Shown here piece after piece: positions 1 to 6,092 of a stretch of 6,328 nucleotides of DNA. The notes under the pieces are model-generated. The model worked only from the letters and a program-made list of their open reading frames with translations, did not search any database and was not told the DNA's origin. A program made the translations under genes and the position numbers. Position 1 is the stretch's first letter; each line of letters opens with the position of its first letter. The DNA is from a bacterium (GTDB lineage: Bacteria; Actinomycetota; Acidimicrobiia; Acidimicrobiales; CATQHL01). The stretch spans positions 1-6,328 of the forward strand of contig JAPPKQ010000357.1 of assembly GCA_028819945.1 (NCBI GenBank), in the 5' to 3' direction.

Positions 1-507
1 GTCACAGCCGTGGCCGTGGGGCGGCTGCACCGGCGCCTGGGGGGCCGGGGGGACGCCACGCTGAAGCCCCCCGGCACGCCGGTGGCCGTGGGGCGGCTGC
101 ACCGGCGCCCGGCGGTCCACGGCGGCGCCGCACTCCCGGAGATCTCCCGCATGGTGCTGCGAGGCCAACTCGCCGCCGGCCGGCACGCAGCAGTGGCGCT
201 GCGCCGGGCGTGGCTTCCGCTGCTGGGCGCCGCAGCGTCGTGGCCCTGGGGACGGCGCCTGGCCCTGGCGGCTCTGGTCGTGGAGCCGCTGGCAACCTGG
301 CTCACCCGCCGTCCGGCTCTCGGACCGCTTCGCTGGACGGCGGCGACCCTGCTCTCCGACGCCGCCTACTGCGCCGGCGTCTGGCGCGGCGCTCTGGCGG
401 CGCACTCGGCCGCTGCTCTGCGACCGCGGCTTATCCGGACGATGGGCAGTCCAGCCGACGAGCGGGCCGGTGCTCCAGACCTTGGATCCCGGCCTTCGCC
501 GGGATGA
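1..507 (+). CDS. mftF: Mycofactocin glycosyltransferase MftF, C-terminal end (partial)
   Basis: The reading frame is open from the left edge and ends at TGA 505-507, leaving 168 visible residues with no start in the window. I recognise the tail of MftF, the membrane-associated glycosyltransferase that adds glucose units to the peptide-derived redox cofactor mycofactocin. The basis is the block LRRAWLPLL (about residues 66-74), a hydrophobic stretch to about residue 101 (probable membrane segments), and the closing motif DAAYCAGVWRGAL (residues 120-132), which resembles the family's D-x-x-Y-G-x-G-V-W motif. The GT2 catalytic domain would lie upstream. Oddities are a repeated VAVGRLHRR (residues 4-12 and 28-36), which seems to be an insertion relative to the family, and a last dozen residues encoded partly by a REP-like stem-loop. 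The gene is convergent with the amidase gene, 38 nt away. The family call rests on remembered motifs, so another polytopic glycosyltransferase is possible. Confidence 0.62.
   Translation, partial: VTAVAVGRLHRRLGGRGDATLKPPGTPVAVGRLHRRPAVHGGAALPEISRMVLRGQLAAGRHAAVALRRAWLPLLGAAASWPWGRRLALAALVVEPLATWLTRRPALGPLRWTAATLLSDAAYCAGVWRGALAAHSAAALRPRLIRTMGSPADERAGAPDLGSRPSPG
10..109 (+). repeat. 28-base direct repeat, two in-frame copies inside the mftF-like gene
   Basis: Positions 10-37 and 82-109 are identical over 28 bases, beginning gtggccgtggggcggctg. The copies start 72 bases apart (24 codons), so both are read in the same frame and give VAVGRLHRR twice. The 44-base spacer is not itself repeated after the second copy. 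Only two copies are visible, and more could lie beyond the left edge. A local duplication by replication slippage is the simplest explanation. Confidence 0.85.
44..75. repeat. Perfect 9-bp inverted repeat between the two direct-repeat copies
   Basis: GCCGGGGGG at 44-52 pairs perfectly with CCCCCCGGC at 67-75, around a 14-base loop (53-66). It lies within coding sequence, in the spacer between the two direct-repeat copies. A strong hairpin there could stall a polymerase and favour duplication or deletion between the flanking repeats. No regulatory role is evident. Confidence 0.6.
486..505. repeat. REP-like stem-loop at the convergent gene ends; possible bidirectional terminator
   Basis: ATCCCGGC (486-493) and GCCGGGAT (498-505) form a perfect 8-bp stem around CTTC. 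The surrounding string reads GVIPAKAGIQ on the minus strand, the familiar false peptide encoded by dispersed REP-type palindromes in many bacterial genomes. It lies between the mftF-like gene and the amidase gene, and the final T of the right arm is the first base of the mftF-like stop codon (TGA 505-507). No T-run follows on either strand, so it does not fit a classical intrinsic terminator. It may still slow or end transcription from both sides or protect 3' ends. Only one copy is present in the window. Confidence 0.65.
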
Positions 508-545
508 CGCCGGAGGTGGGAGGGGTTTGGTGGGCCGGATCCTGC

Positions 546-1958
546 TTATGGACTCCGGAGGGGCCAGGGGTGCGCCCGCTCGAGTTGTCCGGCGAGGCGG
601 AACAGCACGTCCTCGCGCCCGTATCCCGCAGTGAAGTGGATGCCGACCGGCAGATTGTCGGCGTTGCGGTCCCAGGGGACCGACATCGCCGGCACACCGG
701 CGATGTTGGCGAGCGACGTGAACGGGATGAAGTTGAAGACGGCGGTCAAGTAGCCGTTGAGATCCTCAGTCGTGGGATCCAGGACGCCCAGCGGCGGCGG
801 CGGCGTGGCAACCACCGGCGAGAGCAGGACATCGTAGGTCTCGAAGAACGGCGCGATGTCCCGGCCCACACCGTGCATCGCCCATGTGGCGCGGACCAGG
901 TCCGCGGCCGTGCGATAGCTGCCGATGTTCCTCAGCACGCCCACCACGTGCTCGAGGTCACCCGGCCCGGGCGACCGGCCGGACTCCTCGCCGTACCGGT
1001 CGAGCCCGGCCTGCACGTTGGCGGCGATCAGCAGCGTGAAGGCGTCACCCATGCCCTTCACGTCATAGGAGGGAACGGCGTCGACGACCTCGTGACCCAG
1101 GTCGGCCAGGGCATCCGCCGCACGATCGACCGCCGCGACGCAGTCCTCGTGCACCGCCGCCCCGTTCAGCGCCTCACGCTGCGCGGCGACCCGCAGCCTT
1201 CCCGGAGCAGTCGCCACCTCGGCGGCGTAGGGGCGGGCTTGCGGCGGCGCCCAGTAGGGATCACCGGCGGCGGGGCCGCTGATCGCATCCAGCACGGCGG
1301 CGTTGTCCCGGACAGTGCGCGTGATGACCCCCTCGGTACTGAGACCGTTCCAGGCCTCGCCGTAGGTGGGGCCGGCGGGCACCCGGCCCCTGGTGGGCTT
1401 CAGCGAGAACGCGCCGCAGCACGACGCCGGGATCCGCAGCGAGCCACCACCGTCCGAGCCGTGCGCGGCCGGCACCATTCCCGAGACGACCGCGGCGCCC
1501 GACCCGCCGGAGGATCCCCCGGCGCTGAACCCGGCACGCCACGGGTTCTGCGTGGCGCCGAACAGGGCGCCCTCGGTGCTGGGGCAGCACCCGAACTCCG
1601 GCGTGTTCGTCTTGCCGAAGATCACGAAACCCGCCCGGCGGAACCGGCGCACCGTCTCGGAGTCGACTTCGGGCACGTTGTCGACCCAGTAGTGGCTGCC
1701 GGACGTCGTCGGCACACCGGCGTAGGCCGCGCGCAGGTCCTTCAACAGGAAGGGCACACCGGTGAAAGGCCCTTCCGGCAGTCCGGCGGCGATCTCGGCT
1801 CGGGCCTCGTCGTACATCTCGGTCACGACGGCATTCAGGGCACCGTTGCGCTCGGAGACGGCGGCGATGGCGTCGTCCAGCAACTCCCCCGCCGAAGCCT
1901 GCCCGGTTCGAACCAGGTCGGCCGATCCGAGCGCGTCGTGGTCGCGGTAGTCGTCCAT
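546..1958 (-). CDS. Amidase-signature family hydrolase
   Basis: This is a complete 470-residue amidase-signature enzyme, the usual family length, which hydrolyses a carboxamide to a carboxylic acid plus ammonia or an amine. It is probably cytoplasmic, since there is no signal peptide. The Ser-cisSer-Lys triad is visible: Lys73 in PFLLKDL, cis-Ser149 in AGGSSGGSG and nucleophile Ser173 in DGGGSLRIPAS. The Ser149 to Ser173 distance of 24 residues matches FAAH (S217/S241). The C-terminal NLPVGIHFTAGYGREDVLFRLA (about residues 435-456) is also typical. The ATG at 1958 is preceded by a strong ribosome binding site. It is the last gene of the minus-strand operon, 25 nt after the aldehyde dehydrogenase gene. 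It lacks the features needed to call GatA, and no gatB or gatC is near, so a catabolic amidase is more likely. Pairs of cysteines occur at 124-125 and 180-181. The substrate cannot be read from sequence. Confidence 0.93.
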   Translation of the reverse strand: MDDYRDHDALGSADLVRTGQASAGELLDDAIAAVSERNGALNAVVTEMYDEARAEIAAGLPEGPFTGVPFLLKDLRAAYAGVPTTSGSHYWVDNVPEVDSETVRRFRRAGFVIFGKTNTPEFGCCPSTEGALFGATQNPWRAGFSAGGSSGGSGAAVVSGMVPAAHGSDGGGSLRIPASCCGAFSLKPTRGRVPAGPTYGEAWNGLSTEGVITRTVRDNAAVLDAISGPAAGDPYWAPPQARPYAAEVATAPGRLRVAAQREALNGAAVHEDCVAAVDRAADALADLGHEVVDAVPSYDVKGMGDAFTLLIAANVQAGLDRYGEESGRSPGPGDLEHVVGVLRNIGSYRTAADLVRATWAMHGVGRDIAPFFETYDVLLSPVVATPPPPLGVLDPTTEDLNGYLTAVFNFIPFTSLANIAGVPAMSVPWDRNADNLPVGIHFTAGYGREDVLFRLAGQLERAHPWPLRSP

Positions 1959-1963
1959 GGGTT

Positions 1964-1970
1964 ACCTCCC
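1964..1970 (-). promoter_or_regulatory. Ribosome binding site of the amidase gene
   Basis: The minus strand reads GGGAGGT, then AACCC, then ATG. This near-perfect Shine-Dalgarno sequence at 5-nt spacing fixes the start at 1958. It lies in the 25-nt gap after the dehydrogenase stop, so the amidase can be translated independently from the shared mRNA. Confidence 0.8.
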
Positions 1971-1983
1971 GGTCAGCGTCGGC

Positions 1984-3399
1984 TCAGACGTGGATCGCCT
2001 TCTGCTCCAGGTATTCCTCCAGCCCGGCGACCCCCAGCTCCTTGCCGAGACCCGATTGCTTGTAGCCGCCGTAGGGCGCCGTGAAGCTCTGATCGGCGCC
2101 GTTGACCACCAACCAACCGGCCCGCAGGCGGCGTGCCACCGCCATGGCCTCGTCGGGCTCACCGAACACCATGGCGGCGAGGCCGTAGTCGGTGTCGTTG
2201 GCGATGCGCACGGCGTCGTCGGTGTCGGTGTAGGTGAGGATCGACAGGACCGGCCCGAAGATCTCCTCGCGGGCGATGCGCATGTCCATCGTCACGTCTG
2301 CGAACACGGTGGGACGGATGAAGTAGCCGCGCTCAAGGCCGTCGGGGGGCTCGACACCACCGGTCACCAGGGTCGCCCCCTCGTCGATCCCCGATTGGAT
2401 GTACTCCCGCACCCGGTCCCGCTGGCGAGCATTCACGAGCGGCCCCACCACGGTGTCGGGCGCCGCGGGATCCCCAACCGCCAGCGACTCGGCGATGGCC
2501 GTCGCGGCCGCCGCGGCCTCGTCACGCTGCGTCTCCGGCACCAGCAATCGTGTGGAAGCCGTGCACATCTGGCCGCAATTGATGTAGCAGCCCTGCACTG
2601 CGGCCGCCACCGCGTCGGCCAACGGCGCGCCGTCGAGGACGATGAGCGGCGACTTGCCGCCGAGTTCGAGTGTCACCTTCTTCACCGTGGACGCGGCCAC
2701 AGCGGAGATCCGCCGACCGGTGGCGGTGGACCCGGTGAACGAGACCATGTCCACGTCGGGGTGCGCCACCAGAGCCTCGCCGGCACTCGGTCCCGCCCCG
2801 GACACCAGGTTGAAGACGCCCGGAGGAACGCCGGCCTCGTGGACGATCTCGGCGAGCATGAAAGCCGTCAGAGGCGCGTACTCGCTCGGCTTCACGATCA
2901 CGGTGCAACCCATTGCGAGCGCCGGCGCGACCTTCACGGCGATCTGAACGAGCGGGAAGTTCCAGGGCGTGATGGCGCCGACCACGCCGATCGGTTCCTT
3001 CACGGTCAGGGTGCCGCCCACGGTGGCCTCCATCTCGATCTCCGGGGCGAGCGTCGCGTTGTCGCCGAAGACCACGGCGGCCAACCCCGTCTGAAACATC
3101 GGAGCGATCATCGACGGCGTGCCCACCTCGCCGACGACGGACCGGGCCAACTCGTCGTTGCGGGCCATGATCCCCTCGGCGATCCGTCCGAGGGCACCGA
3201 GCCGCTCATCCAGAGGTGTCGCGGACCAGCCGGCGAACGCGGCGCGGGCCGCGGCGACCGCACGGTCGACGTCGGCGGCACCACCGGCCGGGACGCGGCC
3301 CATGACCTCCTCCGAGAAGGCATTGACGACCTCGATGCGCTCATCGCTCGACGGAACGGTCCACTCGCCTCCGATGTACAGCCGCGAGAACTCCTGCAT
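1984..3399 (-). CDS. NAD(P)+-dependent aldehyde dehydrogenase (CddD-like)
   Basis: This 471-residue protein is a complete soluble aldehyde dehydrogenase, which oxidises an aldehyde to its acid with NAD(P)+. Visible landmarks are TPWNFP with Asn147, the cofactor-binding Lys170 in VIVKPSE, FTGSTATG (221-228), the general base Glu245 in LELGGKSP, the nucleophile Cys279 in GQMCTAST, and EEIFGPV with Glu379. The Glu245 to Cys279 distance of 34 matches the classical E268/C302 pair. SGIDEGATLVTGG, GLERGYFIRPTVF and APYGGYKQSG resemble the subgroup around CddD, the 6-oxolauric acid dehydrogenase of cyclododecanone breakdown; that subgroup call is from memory. The ATG at 3399 has an AAGGAG site upstream. 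The gene lies 65 nt after the ABC ATPase gene and 25 nt before the amidase gene, so it probably acts on an imported compound or its alcohol- or amine-derived product. The exact aldehyde is unknown. Confidence 0.95.
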   Translation of the reverse strand: MQEFSRLYIGGEWTVPSSDERIEVVNAFSEEVMGRVPAGGAADVDRAVAAARAAFAGWSATPLDERLGALGRIAEGIMARNDELARSVVGEVGTPSMIAPMFQTGLAAVVFGDNATLAPEIEMEATVGGTLTVKEPIGVVGAITPWNFPLVQIAVKVAPALAMGCTVIVKPSEYAPLTAFMLAEIVHEAGVPPGVFNLVSGAGPSAGEALVAHPDVDMVSFTGSTATGRRISAVAASTVKKVTLELGGKSPLIVLDGAPLADAVAAAVQGCYINCGQMCTASTRLLVPETQRDEAAAAATAIAESLAVGDPAAPDTVVGPLVNARQRDRVREYIQSGIDEGATLVTGGVEPPDGLERGYFIRPTVFADVTMDMRIAREEIFGPVLSILTYTDTDDAVRIANDTDYGLAAMVFGEPDEAMAVARRLRAGWLVVNGADQSFTAPYGGYKQSGLGKELGVAGLEEYLEQKAIHV

Positions 3400-3404
3400 G
3401 AGGC

Positions 3405-3411
3405 ACTCCTT
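3405..3411 (-). promoter_or_regulatory. Ribosome binding site of the aldehyde dehydrogenase gene
   Basis: The minus strand reads AAGGAGT, ending about five bases before the ATG at 3399. The core AGGAG has 6-nt spacing. It supports the chosen start and shows independent translation of the first enzyme gene after the transporter genes. Confidence 0.75.
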
Positions 3412-3421
3412 GCTTGTCGGG

Positions 3422-3450
3422 TCCCGCGAGCGCGGATGCCGCAGGCGGGA
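3422..3450 (-). other. Possible intercistronic stem-loop between transporter and enzyme genes
   Basis: TCCCGC (3422-3427) pairs with GCGGGA (3445-3450), and a nested GCGG (3432-3435) pairs with CCGC (3439-3442) around a three-base loop, leaving a small internal loop. It occupies the 65-nt gap between the ATPase stop and the dehydrogenase start, just upstream of that gene's ribosome binding site. No U-run follows on the minus strand, so it is not an intrinsic terminator. It might stabilise an mRNA end or set different levels for transporter and enzymes. GC-rich DNA forms such pairings by chance, so the function is a guess. Confidence 0.35.
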
Positions 3451-3464
3451 TGAAGGTCAAGGCA

Positions 3465-5009
3465 CTAGGACAGGCAGAGTCTGTCGATGCGCTCCTCTGA
3501 TATATCACGGCCGAGAAGTTCCGCGCCGATCCCGCCGCGCTGCATGACGAGCACGCGATCGCAGACCCGGACCAGTTCGGCGCTGTCGGTGGAGCAGACC
3601 AGCACGCCCGCGCCGTCACGGGCGGCGTCGGTGATCCGGCGGTGGATCTCGGCCTTCGCTCCCACGTCCACCCCCTGCGTGGGTTCGTCCAGCACCAGCA
3701 CACGGGGCTGGATGCGCAGCCAGCGGGCCAGTAGCACCTTCTGCTGATTGCCGCCGCTGAGCCGCATCGTGCCGAGCGTCTGATTGCGCGGCCGGACGTC
3801 CAACATGCCCAGCCAGGCGTCGACGTCCGAACGCTCCTTGCGGTGCCGCAGTATCCCCCCGCGCAGGTAGGGGCGCAGGTCGGCCAGTGTCACGTTCTCA
3901 CGCACGACCATGGACGCGACGAGTCCCAGCGACTTGCGGTCAGCGGGAACGAATCCGAGGCCGGCCGCGACGGCGAGGTCGGGACGCCCGGCCGGCACGG
4001 GGTTCCCCCGGACAGACACCGAGCCGCTGCGTCCGGCCGCACCGAAGAGGGCGGGGCCGAGTTCCTCGCGCCCCGAACCTGTGAGGCCGGCCACGCCGAC
4101 AACCTCGCCGGCGCCGACCTGCAGGCTCACACCGCGAAGCACCGTGCCGGAGAGATCCTCGACGACCAGCGACGGCTCGTACTCGGCCGGCGCTCCCGGT
4201 GTTTCCGCCTCCCCGCCGGCGATCACGGAGCCGCGCCCCACGATCAACTCCACCATGCGGTCGTGGTCCAGGTCATCCGCAGCGAATGTGCCCACACGCG
4301 CGCCGTCGCGCAGGATGGTGACCCGGTCCGCCAGATCCAGAACCTCGTCGAGGTGGTGCGAGACGTAGATCACACCGACGCCTCGCGCCCGGATCGTCCG
4401 GATCACGTCGAACAGGCGCGCCACCTCGGCCTCGGGAAGCGAGGCGGTCGGCTCGTCCAGCACCAGCAGGCGCGCCGCCGACTCCCAGCCGTCCAACGCC
4501 CGGGCGATGGCGATGCCGGACCGCTCCGATGCCCGCAGCGAGCCGACCAGGGAACGGACGTCGAGGTCGTAGCCCAATTCGGCCAGCGCGGCCCTCGTTC
4601 GGTGCCGTTCGTGCCGCCAGGAGATCCGCCGGGGGAAGCGGACGTCGTAGCCGCGCCCCAGTGCGAGGTTCTCGACCACGTCGAGGCTGTCGACCAGACC
4701 GAGGTCCTGGTGGACGAAGCGCAGCCCGCGCAGGCGCGCCTCGCCGGGGCGGCGCGGATCGAACTCGCTGCCCTCCGCCGCGATCGAGCCCCCGTCCGGG
4801 TCGTAGACACCGGCGAGGATCTTGACGAGCGTGGACTTGCCCGATCCGTTCTGGCCCACCAGGGCATGGATCTCGCCGGCCCGGACGTCGAAGTCGACGT
4901 CGACGAGCGCCTCGGTCGGCCCGAACGCCTTGGAGACGCCCCGGACCTCGAGCAGAGACTCGCCCCCGGCCACGGTGACGGCCGCGCCGGCCCGCACGAG
5001 GTCCGTCAC
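3465..5009 (-). CDS. Sugar-type ABC importer ATPase with two nucleotide-binding domains (RbsA/MglA/XylG family)
   Basis: This 514-residue protein carries two ATPase domains in one chain, the normal design and length for the RbsA/MglA/XylG group that powers import through RbsC-type permeases at the inner face of the membrane. Domain 1 has Walker A GQNGSGKST (52-60), Q-loop Gln101, Walker B LLVLDEPTAS with Glu186, and His218 in YVSHH, but a degenerate signature (LRASERSG, 158-165). Domain 2 has a degenerate Walker A, GLTGSGREE (308-316) with Arg314 instead of Lys, an intact signature LSGGNQQK (417-424) and Walker B VLVLDEPTQG (437-446), and lacks the switch His. One composite ATP site should therefore be active and one silent, as usual in this family. 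The GTG start at 5009 overlaps the permease stop in GTGA, which implies translational coupling. The transported solute cannot be told from the ATPase. Confidence 0.95.
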   Translation of the reverse strand: MTDLVRAGAAVTVAGGESLLEVRGVSKAFGPTEALVDVDFDVRAGEIHALVGQNGSGKSTLVKILAGVYDPDGGSIAAEGSEFDPRRPGEARLRGLRFVHQDLGLVDSLDVVENLALGRGYDVRFPRRISWRHERHRTRAALAELGYDLDVRSLVGSLRASERSGIAIARALDGWESAARLLVLDEPTASLPEAEVARLFDVIRTIRARGVGVIYVSHHLDEVLDLADRVTILRDGARVGTFAADDLDHDRMVELIVGRGSVIAGGEAETPGAPAEYEPSLVVEDLSGTVLRGVSLQVGAGEVVGVAGLTGSGREELGPALFGAAGRSGSVSVRGNPVPAGRPDLAVAAGLGFVPADRKSLGLVASMVVRENVTLADLRPYLRGGILRHRKERSDVDAWLGMLDVRPRNQTLGTMRLSGGNQQKVLLARWLRIQPRVLVLDEPTQGVDVGAKAEIHRRITDAARDGAGVLVCSTDSAELVRVCDRVLVMQRGGIGAELLGRDISEERIDRLCLS

Positions 5010-6004
5010 GGCGCCAGTCCCCCCGGCGAGTCGCCGCGGCGGCGGTATACGGCGATCCCGACTGCAAGCGCCAGCGTGACGCCGTTGAAGAGATCGTCCA
5101 CCCAGACCTCCGTGCCCGAGAGTTGCAGACCCTTGACACCTGTCGCCAGGAGGTAGACGGCGACGAGCGTGCCCCAGGCGTTGATTCTCCCCCGCTTGAT
5201 CTGCGTCGAACCCAGGAACACGGCGGTGTAAGCGGGAATGAGCTTCGGTGGGCCGGCGGTCAGCGATGCCGAACCGAGCTTCGCCGCCAGAACGACGCCG
5301 GCGAACGCGGCGACCGCGGCCGAGACGATCAGCGACACGGTGACGAATCGATCGGTCCGCACGCCGGCGAGGCGCGCTGCCGCAGGATTCCCGCCCGTGG
5401 CGTAGGCGTAGCGCCCGCTGCGCGTGTACTCGAGCACGAACCAGATGATCAGCGTCAGGCCGAGCAGGTAGAAGAACGGCTGCGGCAGCCCGAGCACCAC
5501 GTTGCGGCCGAAGCTCTTGAACTCGTCGGAGAACTCACCGGCGATCTGGCGGTTGTTGGAGACGAACAGGATGAAGGCCTGCAGGATCGAACTCATGGCC
5601 AGCGTGGCGATGAAGGAGTTGACCCCGATCTTGACCACCAGGAGGGCGTTCGCGAGCCCGACCGCCACGCCGATGGCAACCATCATCAGGGTCACGACGG
5701 CCATGTTGATGCCGGTGTTCACGTTCATCCACGTGGCAGCCACGAGGGTGAACCCCAGCACGTGCCCGATCGAGAGATCGAAGACGCCGCAGGCCAGCGG
5801 CACGACCAGCCCGACCGCAACCATGCCCGTCACCGCCTGATCCGAGGCCAGGACCCGCAGCGTCGTCGTCGTGAGGAACGTCTCGGGCACCCACAGGGCG
5901 AAGATCAGGATGATGAGGCCCCAGATGTAGATGCCGCTGAGGCGGTCCACGCCGAAGTGGAACCGCCGACGTGTCCGGGTTGTCGTCTCTGCGCTCTCTG
6001 CCAC
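5006..6004 (-). CDS. Sugar-type ABC importer permease (RbsC family)
   Basis: This 332-residue, very hydrophobic protein is the membrane channel subunit that works with the ATPase encoded just downstream. Hydrophobic segments run from about residue 24 to 318, enough for eight to ten helices. The N-terminus (ESAETTTRTRRRF) is polar and basic, so probably cytoplasmic. Family motifs include FDLSIGHVLGFT (75-86), VKIGVNSFIATLAMSSI (124-140), GRYAYATGGNPAAARLAGV (197-215) and LGSASLTAG (243-251). The usual GGTSLSGGRG loop appears altered as GSTQIKRGRIN (265-275). The GTG start at 6004 has no clear Shine-Dalgarno sequence, but a possible -10 box lies 9 nt upstream, which fits a nearly leaderless mRNA. 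A GTG further inside is less likely because it would remove the basic leader. It is the first gene of the operon and is divergent from the lipoprotein gene. The family also carries non-sugar solutes such as AI-2, so the substrate stays open. Confidence 0.93.
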   Translation of the reverse strand: MAESAETTTRTRRRFHFGVDRLSGIYIWGLIILIFALWVPETFLTTTTLRVLASDQAVTGMVAVGLVVPLACGVFDLSIGHVLGFTLVAATWMNVNTGINMAVVTLMMVAIGVAVGLANALLVVKIGVNSFIATLAMSSILQAFILFVSNNRQIAGEFSDEFKSFGRNVVLGLPQPFFYLLGLTLIIWFVLEYTRSGRYAYATGGNPAAARLAGVRTDRFVTVSLIVSAAVAAFAGVVLAAKLGSASLTAGPPKLIPAYTAVFLGSTQIKRGRINAWGTLVAVYLLATGVKGLQLSGTEVWVDDLFNGVTLALAVGIAVYRRRGDSPGGLAP

Positions 6005-6013
6005 CCGCGGCGC

Positions 6014-6019
6014 AGTGTA
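6014..6019 (-). promoter_or_regulatory. Possible -10 element of the transporter-enzyme operon
   Basis: TACACT on the minus strand fits the actinobacterial TAnnnT pattern. It ends 9 nt before the permease GTG, so transcription would begin about 0-3 nt before the codon and give a nearly leaderless mRNA. This agrees with the missing Shine-Dalgarno sequence. I see no convincing -35 box. Confidence 0.4.
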
Positions 6020-6054
6020 GGTGAGGCTCGCAGGCCGCTGGGCCGGGAAACATG

Positions 6055-6060
6055 TACCAT
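6055..6060 (+). promoter_or_regulatory. Possible -10 element of the lipoprotein gene
   Basis: TACCAT fits TAnnnT and lies 32 nt before the ATG at 6093. A start about 7 nt further on would leave a leader of roughly 26 nt that includes the ribosome binding site. It overlaps the 6-bp palindrome ACATGT (6050-6055) by one base. No clear -35 box is visible. Confidence 0.3.
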
Positions 6061-6062
6061 CC

Positions 6063-6078
6063 CCCGAGTTCTCCCGAG
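6063..6078 (+). repeat. CCCGAG repeated at a 10-bp period; possible operator half-sites
   Basis: CCCGAG occurs at 6063-6068 and 6073-6078, one DNA turn apart, just downstream of the possible plus-strand -10 box and before the lipoprotein start. Same-face spacing is what a regulator with direct-repeat half-sites would need. The motif is short and GC-rich, so chance is a real alternative. Confidence 0.22.
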
Positions 6079-6085
6079 GGGAAGG
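6076..6085 (+). promoter_or_regulatory. Ribosome binding site of the lipoprotein gene
   Basis: The purine-rich GAGGGGAAGG ends 7 nt before the ATG at 6093. It supports that start, which also gives a well-formed lipoprotein signal peptide. Confidence 0.65.
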
Positions 6086-6092
6086 TCAGACA

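Noticed and set aside
10..109. Two 28-base repeats with a 44-base spacer resembling a CRISPR unit
   Set aside because: The repeats are in frame within a coding region, only two copies are visible, the spacer contains its own hairpin, and no cas gene is present. The left edge prevents a full exclusion.
431..697. Minus-strand open frame of 88 codons containing GVIPAKAGIQ
   Set aside because: That peptide is the usual false translation of a REP-type palindrome, and the rest of the frame overlaps the amidase 3' end in another frame.
210..2084. Long plus-strand open frame of 624 codons running across the amidase gene
   Set aside because: It is antisense to a complete amidase with an intact catalytic triad. 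Its translation is low-complexity and rich in Arg, Gly and His, as expected for a shadow frame in GC-rich DNA.
308..2084. Reading the amidase as GatA of the tRNA amidotransferase
   Set aside because: The catalytic motifs are shared across the whole family, no gatB or gatC is nearby, and the operon context is transport and catabolism.
1957..3453. Plus-strand open frame of 498 codons opposite the aldehyde dehydrogenase
   Set aside because: The minus strand encodes a full ALDH with all catalytic residues. The opposite frame is His- and Arg-rich and has no recognisable domain.
4038..4088. Arg in place of the Walker A Lys in the second ATPase domain as a sign of a broken gene
   Set aside because: Degeneration of the second Walker A is normal in RbsA/MglA-type proteins. 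It pairs with the degenerate first signature to make one silent composite site, while the other site stays intact.
3843..5156. Plus-strand open frame of 437 codons opposite the ABC ATPase
   Set aside because: It is a shadow of the ATPase gene, shows no family motif, and spans the ATPase-permease junction.
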